Of a stretch of 53,305 bases of DNA, positions 48,083 to 53,305 are shown piece by piece. Below the pieces are notes generated by a model, which was given only the letters and a program-made list of their open reading frames with translations, searched no databases and was not told the DNA's origin. A program made the position numbers and the translations under genes. The stretch's first letter is position 1. Each line of letters starts with the position of its first letter. Source of the stretch: Prevotella sp. (GTDB taxonomy: Bacteria; Bacteroidota; Bacteroidia; Bacteroidales; Bacteroidaceae); contig JAFZSR010000089.1 of the NCBI GenBank assembly GCA_017619275.1, positions 1 through 53,305 of the forward strand, read 5' to 3'.

Positions 48083-50654
48083 ATTTATAGCTTGGTGTAA
48101 CCTTGAACTCATAGGGGAACTGTTCAGCTTTGCCATGCCACGACAACATCGTATGCTTGTTGGGGGCACCCATCACGAGCAGGTAGAGGTGGGCTATCGT
48201 CTCGTTGGCGGGCAGGACCATCGTGGTGGCTCCAACGGGGCTGTAGATGCTGCGCCCGCTCTGGGTGACGGCCACGAATCCCTGCAAAAGCTGCTTGCTG
48301 CCACGCAACTTCACGCCGACCTTCTTAAGCGGACGGTCGGACGTGAGCAGATGGTCGAGCTTTATTGCGCTGAAGCCATACGCTTCGAGCGTGTCTTTGG
48401 GGGCTTGCCAGCCATCGGCCAACTCTTCAACGGGCGAGGAGAACGTGCAAGCGTAGGGGCGCGTCTCCTTGCGGGAATGGTTGAAGTCGAAGTTCATCAA
48501 GTGTTGATAGCCTTGGAACATCTCGCGGCAGAACTGTGGCTGCGTCATATTGTAGACGCGCTTGTAGGTGATGACGGGGTCTTCGCCACGCTTCCCTTCA
48601 TGATAGAGATGGCCGATGGAGGGCTTGCCGTGCAAGTCGCTCCACCACTGGATGACGTAGGGCGAGTGGTAGATGTTGTCGCCAGCCAGATAGGCTTTGT
48701 GGGTAAGTTTCTTGAAAGCCTCGAAGTGATAGTTCTCGCTGGTGAGCCAGTCGTGGTTCACCTGCCAGAGCATCCACTGCGAGGTCATCTCAAAGAATCC
48801 CGTGCCTCCCCAGCAGTCGCTCACGCTGTCGGCCATGTTCTGCATCTGGAAGGAGTGTCCCAGCTCGTGGGCCATGCAGTTCATGGCGCGGTCTTGGATG
48901 CGGTTGGGGGCCACCCACAGGGCGCCGATGAAGTTGTCGTAGGTGCCACCGTAGGCTGTGCCGTCGAGCGAGTAGTTCACCATCACCATCATCTTGTAGC
49001 GCTCGGCCTTGGAGCCGGGTTTCACAAACTGAAGGGTGTCACGGAAATAGTCGTAGAACGACTGCACACGGTCGGTAAGCTGCTGCAGGTCGAACTTCAT
49101 GGGCTTGCCTTCGAGTGCGGGTGGGTTGTTCAGGTCGTTGCCGAAGCCGCGTTCCCACATCACGATGAGGTCGTCGGTCTGCTTGCTGCGCTTGAAGCTC
49201 CACCGCGACGTATCACTCTGCAAATCCATCTTGCGCAAATCCTCAGGGATGAACACCTGTTTGCTGGGCTTGAGAACCTCCCTAATGGCCTCGGCCATCT
49301 TGGCGGCTCCGTTGGCATTGGGGTGAATCATGTCGCTGGTCATCAGCTTCTGGTCGGTGACGACGCTGTGAAGGTCAATGACCTGCAAGTGGTTGCGCTC
49401 GGCCAGCTTCTGAATGCTGGGGATGACGCCTTCGGTAATCACCTTCTCGGTGATGCCCCACTTGTTGCGGAAAGCCTTGATGGGCGTGCAGAGATAAATC
49501 TGCGGATGCGAGGGCAGAGCCTTTAGCGTGTCGATCATGGCCTGATAGTCGCGCTCATACTGCTGCTGGTTCCACTGATAGTCTTTCGAGTCGTTGGTGC
49601 CCAGCTTGATGAGCACGATGTCGGGACAGAACGCCTTGGCATCGCGCCAAGCCAGCTCCTGCATATAAGGGTGGTCGCTGGTGGCCATCATGCAGCGGGC
49701 TCCCACGCCGAAGTTCTTCACCACAAAGTTTCGTCCCAGCATTTGCTGCAGCTGGGCGGGGTAGCCCTTCTGCTCCTGCATGTCGATGCCAGAGCCGTGG
49801 GTGATGCTGTTGCCGATGCACGCCACGCGCTTGGCACCCAACGGGTGTTGGGGCAGCGATTGCAACCAAGCGCTGAGGTCGGCGAGCAGCTGGTCGTGAT
49901 ACTGATAGGATGAGCGGAAACCGAAGCCGTGTCCACCCGAGGGATAGACATGGAGCGCACAATGGTTGCCGGCACGGCGCATGGCGGTGTAGTAGGCCAC
50001 ACTGTTGGTCACGGGCGGCACGGCACCGTCGTCGTTGGCCGTGAGGATGATGGCGGGCGGGGTGAGATGGCTGCGCACGGCATTCTGGTTACTCCATTCC
50101 TTCACCAGTGCCTCGTCGTTCATGCCTTCCTCGCCCAAGAATCCCTGACAAGAGCCTTTGTGGCTCTCGCGGTAGTCCATCGAGATGACGGGATAGAACA
50201 GGATGCTGAAGTTGGGACGACAGTCGAACTCGCTGTGCGTGCTGACACTGCTGGCCAGATGGCCGCCGGCCGACGAACCCATGATGCCCACATCGAGCGG
50301 GTTGACGCCCCACACGCTGGCTGAGTCGCGCACGGTGCGAATGGCTTGCTGGGCATCGCCAAGGGGAATGGTGCGGTCGCCGCCGGGCATGCGATATTTC
50401 AGCACGAAATAAGCGATGCCCTGACTGTTGAACCAAGGTGCCCAATCGTGCCCCTCGTGCTCCATGGCCAGATGCGTATAGCCGCCACCAGGCAGGGCCA
50501 CAACGGCACGGCCCGATGGCTGTTGGGGCAGATAGACCGTCATGTTGGCCTGGCCGTCGGGAGTGATGTTCACAGTGAACGTCTTCTCCGTCTGCGCCAA
50601 CAAGGGAGCCGAAAGGCACGCCAGCACAATGCCAGCAATTGTTCGTCTCTTCAT
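48081..50654 (-). CDS. secreted three-domain protein: esterase, SGNH hydrolase, zinc-protease-like domain
   Basis: 857 residues after a signal peptide (IVLACLSAPLLAQ). Domain 1 (about 25-275) is an alpha/beta esterase: VVALPGGGYTHLAMEHEGHD, nucleophile in GIMGSSAGGHLASS, GHGFGF with the His. Domain 2 (about 280-475) is an SGNH/GDSL esterase: CIGNSITHGSG, LIKLGTNDSKDY and TSDMIHPNANG with the Asp-His pair. Domain 3 (about 490-857) contains CMAHELGHSFQMQ, an HExxH metal motif, within a DUF6055-like or M60-like region (WGGTGFFEMTSQWMLWQVNH). The first two suggest removal of acyl groups from polysaccharides. It lies 19 nt after nqrF, perhaps only by chance. Confidence 0.85.
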   Translation of the reverse strand: MKRRTIAGIVLACLSAPLLAQTEKTFTVNITPDGQANMTVYLPQQPSGRAVVALPGGGYTHLAMEHEGHDWAPWFNSQGIAYFVLKYRMPGGDRTIPLGDAQQAIRTVRDSASVWGVNPLDVGIMGSSAGGHLASSVSTHSEFDCRPNFSILFYPVISMDYRESHKGSCQGFLGEEGMNDEALVKEWSNQNAVRSHLTPPAIILTANDDGAVPPVTNSVAYYTAMRRAGNHCALHVYPSGGHGFGFRSSYQYHDQLLADLSAWLQSLPQHPLGAKRVACIGNSITHGSGIDMQEQKGYPAQLQQMLGRNFVVKNFGVGARCMMATSDHPYMQELAWRDAKAFCPDIVLIKLGTNDSKDYQWNQQQYERDYQAMIDTLKALPSHPQIYLCTPIKAFRNKWGITEKVITEGVIPSIQKLAERNHLQVIDLHSVVTDQKLMTSDMIHPNANGAAKMAEAIREVLKPSKQVFIPEDLRKMDLQSDTSRWSFKRSKQTDDLIVMWERGFGNDLNNPPALEGKPMKFDLQQLTDRVQSFYDYFRDTLQFVKPGSKAERYKMMVMVNYSLDGTAYGGTYDNFIGALWVAPNRIQDRAMNCMAHELGHSFQMQNMADSVSDCWGGTGFFEMTSQWMLWQVNHDWLTSENYHFEAFKKLTHKAYLAGDNIYHSPYVIQWWSDLHGKPSIGHLYHEGKRGEDPVITYKRVYNMTQPQFCREMFQGYQHLMNFDFNHSRKETRPYACTFSSPVEELADGWQAPKDTLEAYGFSAIKLDHLLTSDRPLKKVGVKLRGSKQLLQGFVAVTQSGRSIYSPVGATTMVLPANETIAHLYLLVMGAPNKHTMLSWHGKAEQFPYEFKVTPSYK

Positions 50655-50673
50655 ATCCTGTTTTATCAGTCTC

Positions 50674-51939
50674 TTATCCGCCGAAGTTGTCATACATAAT
50701 GCTTTCGGGCTCTACGCCGAGACCATCGAGCATCTGCACCACAGCATTCGACATGGGGCCGGGGCCGCACATGTAGTACTCCACGTCTTCGGGTGCCTCG
50801 TGGTCCTTCAGGTAGGTGTTGTACATCACCTGGTGCACGAAGCCCGGCGTGTACTTCACGCCAGCAGCATCGGCGGCGGGGTCGGGACGGTCGAGGGCCA
50901 AATGGAAGTGGAAGTTGGGGTACTCCTTCTCCAGTCCGAGGAAATCCTCGAGATAAAACACCTCGTTCAGGGCGCGGGCTCCGTAGAAGTAGTGCATCTC
51001 ACGGTCGGTGGTATGCAGTGTCTTCGTCATGTGCATAATCTGAGCACGCAGGGGAGCCATACCGGCGCCGCCGCCCACCCAAATCATCTCGCGCTTCGAG
51101 TCGAAATGGGGATGGAAGTCGCCGAAGGGGCCGCTCATGATGACCTTGTCGCCGGGCTTCAGTGAGAAGATGTAGCTACTGGCGATGCCGGGGTTCACCT
51201 CCATGAAACCGCTCTTGTCGGCCTTGAAAGGCGGGGTAGCGATGCGCACGGTGAGCATGAACACGTCGCCCTCAGCGGGATAGTTGGCCATAGAGTAGGC
51301 ACGGATGGTGGGCTCGGGGTTCTTACATTTCAAGTCGAACATCTTGAACTTCTCCCAGCTGGGTACGTACTCTGCGCCAATGAGACCACGGTCGTAGTCG
51401 TTGTAGTCAATGCAGTCGAAGGCGGGAATCTTAATCTGTGCATACGAGCCGGGGATGAAGTCCATGTGCTCGCCCGGAGGCAGCTGCACCTTGAACTCCT
51501 TGATGAACGTGGCCACGTTCTTGTTGCTGATGACGGTGCACTCGTATTCCTTCACGCCGAGGATACTCTCGTCAACGTGGATATTCATGTCGCCCTTCAC
51601 CTTGCACTGACAGCCTAAGCGCCAGTGTGCCTTGATCTCCTTACGGGTGAAGTGGGGCTTCTCGGAGTCGAGAATCTCTCCCCCACCCTCCAGGACTTGC
51701 ACCTTGCACTGTCCGCAGCTGGCCTTTCCGCCACAAGCCGAGGGCAGGAAGATGCCACTCTGGTTGAGCGTTGCCATAAGATTGTTGCCCTGCGGCACGT
51801 TGAGCACCTTGTCGCCGTTGACCGTAATGTTCACATTGCCCGAAGGTGACAGATATTTCTTGGCTACAAGCAGAATGATGACAATGGCAATGATTGTCAC
51901 CAGGAAAACCAATATGCTATATAGAATAAACTGTGCCAT
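50674..51939 (-). CDS. nqrF: Na+-translocating NADH:quinone reductase subunit F
   Basis: The NADH-oxidising subunit of the sodium pump. 421 residues: one N-terminal membrane segment (ILYSILVFLVTIIAIVIILL), a 2Fe-2S ferredoxin domain with CGGKASCGQCKV and a fourth Cys in RLGCQCKV, an FAD domain with RAYSMANYP, and an NADH domain with MIWVGGGAGMAPLRAQI, YFYGARALNEVFY and MCGPGPMSNAVV near the end. The order and strand match the usual nqrABCDEF operon, of which this is the last gene. A 32-nt gap separates it from nqrE and contains a 9-bp repeat array. Confidence 0.98.
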   Translation of the reverse strand: MAQFILYSILVFLVTIIAIVIILLVAKKYLSPSGNVNITVNGDKVLNVPQGNNLMATLNQSGIFLPSACGGKASCGQCKVQVLEGGGEILDSEKPHFTRKEIKAHWRLGCQCKVKGDMNIHVDESILGVKEYECTVISNKNVATFIKEFKVQLPPGEHMDFIPGSYAQIKIPAFDCIDYNDYDRGLIGAEYVPSWEKFKMFDLKCKNPEPTIRAYSMANYPAEGDVFMLTVRIATPPFKADKSGFMEVNPGIASSYIFSLKPGDKVIMSGPFGDFHPHFDSKREMIWVGGGAGMAPLRAQIMHMTKTLHTTDREMHYFYGARALNEVFYLEDFLGLEKEYPNFHFHLALDRPDPAADAAGVKYTPGFVHQVMYNTYLKDHEAPEDVEYYMCGPGPMSNAVVQMLDGLGVEPESIMYDNFGG

Positions 51940-51941
51940 CT

Positions 51942-51968
51942 AATTCGTATAATTCGTTAAATTCGTTG
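51942..51968. repeat. three tandem 9-bp AATTCGT repeats inside the nqr operon
   Basis: AATTCGTAT, AATTCGTTA, AATTCGTTG stand end to end between nqrE and nqrF. The unit endings TAT, TTA, TT- follow the same order as in the ATCCGT array at 35393-35419; only the fourth base (T versus C) changes throughout. Flanking CATCTAA and TTAGATG (51937-51943, 51972-51978) form a short inverted repeat. Confidence 0.85.
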
Positions 51969-51971
51969 TCG

Positions 51972-52595
51972 TTAGATGTTTAAGCCCGAGAAGCACATCA
52001 TAGCCATTGCCATGAGTCCCACGGTGATGAATGTTATACCCAGTCCCTGTAGCGGCTTAGGCACGTCACAGTACTGCATCTTCTCGCGGATGGCTCCCAA
52101 GGAGACGATGGCCAGCGTCCAGCCAATGCCCGAACCGACTGCATAGACCATCGCATCCCACACAGAGGTGATGGCCTGCGTGTTGGTCGGCTCCATGAGT
52201 ATGCGCTGCTGCATGAAGAGCGAGGCGCCCATGATGGCGCAGTTCACGGCGATGAGGGGAAGAAAGATACCCAGAGCGGCGTAGAGCGAGGGGCTGTACT
52301 TCTCGACCACCATCTCAACCAACTGCACAATACCTGCAATGACGGCGATGAAGAGGATGAAACTGAGATAGCTCAAGTCCATGCCGAAGATACCGTCGGC
52401 ACCCAGCACCTTTGTCTGCAGCAGGTAGTTGACGGGAACGGTGACCAGCAACACGAAGGTGACTGCCAATCCCAAGCCCAACGACGTCTTCACCGTCTTC
52501 GACACGGCCAGATAGGAGCACATGCCAAGGAAGAAGGCGAATATCATGTTGTCGACAAAAATCGACCTAAAGAATAGACTTATTGCGTGTTCCAT
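51972..52595 (-). CDS. nqrE: Na+-translocating NADH:quinone reductase subunit E
   Basis: A 207-residue membrane subunit with six membrane segments, paired with NqrD around the membrane iron-sulfur site. Visible are SIFVDNMIFAFFLGMCSYLA with the conserved Cys, GIFLPLIAVNCAIMGASLFM with the second Cys, and GSGIGWTLAIVSLGAIREKM. Three nt separate it from nqrD upstream. Confidence 0.97.
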   Translation of the reverse strand: MEHAISLFFRSIFVDNMIFAFFLGMCSYLAVSKTVKTSLGLGLAVTFVLLVTVPVNYLLQTKVLGADGIFGMDLSYLSFILFIAVIAGIVQLVEMVVEKYSPSLYAALGIFLPLIAVNCAIMGASLFMQQRILMEPTNTQAITSVWDAMVYAVGSGIGWTLAIVSLGAIREKMQYCDVPKPLQGLGITFITVGLMAMAMMCFSGLNI

Positions 52596-52598
52596 AAC

Positions 52599-53222
52599 TT
52601 ATTTCTCCTTATAAAAATATGCGCGGTGAACCCAAATCACAATGCCCACGAGGATGAGGGCCATAGCGGGCATGGTCATCATGCCGTTGTTGATGTAACC
52701 AGCTTCATAAGCACCATCGGGGATAATCTGGAAGCCCAAGAGCGAGCCTCGTCCGAAGAACTCACGCACAGCCCCCACGATAACCAGTATCATGGCATAG
52801 CCCAAGCCGTTGCCGACACCGTCGAGGAATGAGGGCCAAGGCTTGTTCTGCATGGCGAAGGCCTCGAGGCGTCCCATCAGGATACAGTTGGTGATGATGA
52901 GTCCTACATAGACAGAGAGCTGCACGCTGACATCGTAGACGAAAGCCTTAAGCACTTGGCTGACGATGGTCACCAAGGCTGCCACCACCACCAGCTGCAC
53001 CACGATGCGGATGCGGTTTGGAATGGTGTTGCGCAGCAGAGAGATAATCACATTGGCGAAGGCCGTAATCACCGTTACGGCAAGTCCCATCACAATAGCG
53101 GGCTTCAGCTGGCTGGTAACAGCCAACGCCGAGCAGATGCCCAACACCTGAACGAGTATGGGATGGTCGAGGTTCAGCGGATTGGTCAGAGCCTCTTTAT
53201 TCTGTTTACTGAATAGTGCCAT
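52599..53222 (-). CDS. nqrD: Na+-translocating NADH:quinone reductase subunit D
   Basis: A 207-residue membrane subunit homologous to NqrE. It shows NPLNLDHPILVQVLGICSALA with the conserved Cys, VYVGLIITNCILMGRLEAFA with the second Cys, and GNGLGYAMILVIVGAVREFF. The partially inverted relation to NqrE is typical of the pair. It follows the end of nqrC by 3 nt. Confidence 0.97.
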   Translation of the reverse strand: MALFSKQNKEALTNPLNLDHPILVQVLGICSALAVTSQLKPAIVMGLAVTVITAFANVIISLLRNTIPNRIRIVVQLVVVAALVTIVSQVLKAFVYDVSVQLSVYVGLIITNCILMGRLEAFAMQNKPWPSFLDGVGNGLGYAMILVIVGAVREFFGRGSLLGFQIIPDGAYEAGYINNGMMTMPAMALILVGIVIWVHRAYFYKEK

Positions 53223-53225
53223 AGT

Positions 53226-53305
53226 TTACTCCTCCTTAGCTTTAATTTCCTCGGACTCGTCGTCTGCATTCTCTAATTCGTCACCATCACTCTGCGACGA
53301 ATTAA
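53226..53305 (-). CDS. nqrC: C-terminal end of NqrC, partial
   Basis: Only about 26 codons are in the window, ending GDELENADDESEEIKAKEE and a stop 3 nt before nqrD. The gene is named by position in the operon; the visible tail is acidic and low in sequence complexity and by itself would not identify the subunit. Confidence 0.7.
   Translation of the reverse strand, partial: NSSQSDGDELENADDESEEIKAKEE

Noticed and set aside
53226-53305. TAATTCGTC inverted repeat at the right edge as another 9-bp array
   Set aside because: The two AATTCGT copies are inside the nqrC tail, not in register at 9 bp, and two copies are too few to call.

Overview
The window looks like a chromosomal segment of a Bacteroidales bacterium, most likely Prevotella or a close relative. 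The evidence is: at least a dozen promoters of the Bacteroidota form (TTTG or TTG, 19-20 nt, TAnnTTTG), starts without a Shine-Dalgarno sequence, many lipoprotein signal peptides ending in a Cys, families typical of this phylum (DUF4421, DUF4270, DUF4348, DUF4369-TlpA, a short GT5 'glycogen synthase', a long IleRS), and a Na+-NQR operon. Genus is inference. No phage, insertion sequence, CRISPR array or rRNA was seen.

Layout. 1-559 is non-coding and holds a long inverted repeat. 560-6427 is a tripartite RND efflux operon (adaptor, pump, outer-membrane channel). 6654-7664 is a DUF4421 barrel protein behind a leader with five evenly spaced CTAG tetramers. 7980-9719 is a CPA2 cation/proton antiporter. 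9833-20537 is a compact run of nine genes: patatin-type phospholipase with a barrel, TolC, HlyD, two ABC-2 permeases (no ATPase), a LOG-family enzyme, a lipoprotein phosphoesterase, an unknown outer-membrane protein and a second DUF4421 protein. 20708-23575 holds a secreted EEP-family hydrolase and a secreted alpha/beta hydrolase. 23685-25438 holds an HU-like protein and a KilA-N gene with a probable one-base frameshift. 25821-29641 holds a polysaccharide flippase behind a duplicated promoter, a TlpA-like thioredoxin lipoprotein and an OmpA-family protein. 29747-35286 holds panC-panD, a GT5-like protein with a DUF4270 lipoprotein and a 42-codon ORF, then a small lipoprotein, a small anchored protein and a GH25 lysozyme. 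35440-44282 holds ileS, a 1,070-residue secreted protein, a conserved unknown gene and ftsZ. 44604-44766 has two tRNAs (Val-CAC, Arg-CCG). 44914-47532 holds a DUF4348 lipoprotein, murB and an MBL-fold hydrolase; 47515-53305 on the minus strand holds cdd, a three-domain secreted esterase/protease-like protein and nqrF-E-D-(C).

Most genes serve the cell envelope: efflux, outer-membrane barrels, polysaccharide export, peptidoglycan synthesis and cutting, division and sodium-based respiration.

The most unusual signal lies between the genes. The intergenic spaces repeatedly carry short-period tandem arrays with unrelated unit sequences but recurring periods (7, 9 or 21 bp). Several families occur at two distant places, and three are arranged as inverted arms around a spacer. 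One 7-bp family is also inside a coding sequence. An 83-bp duplication of a complete promoter with a palindrome stands in front of the flippase gene.
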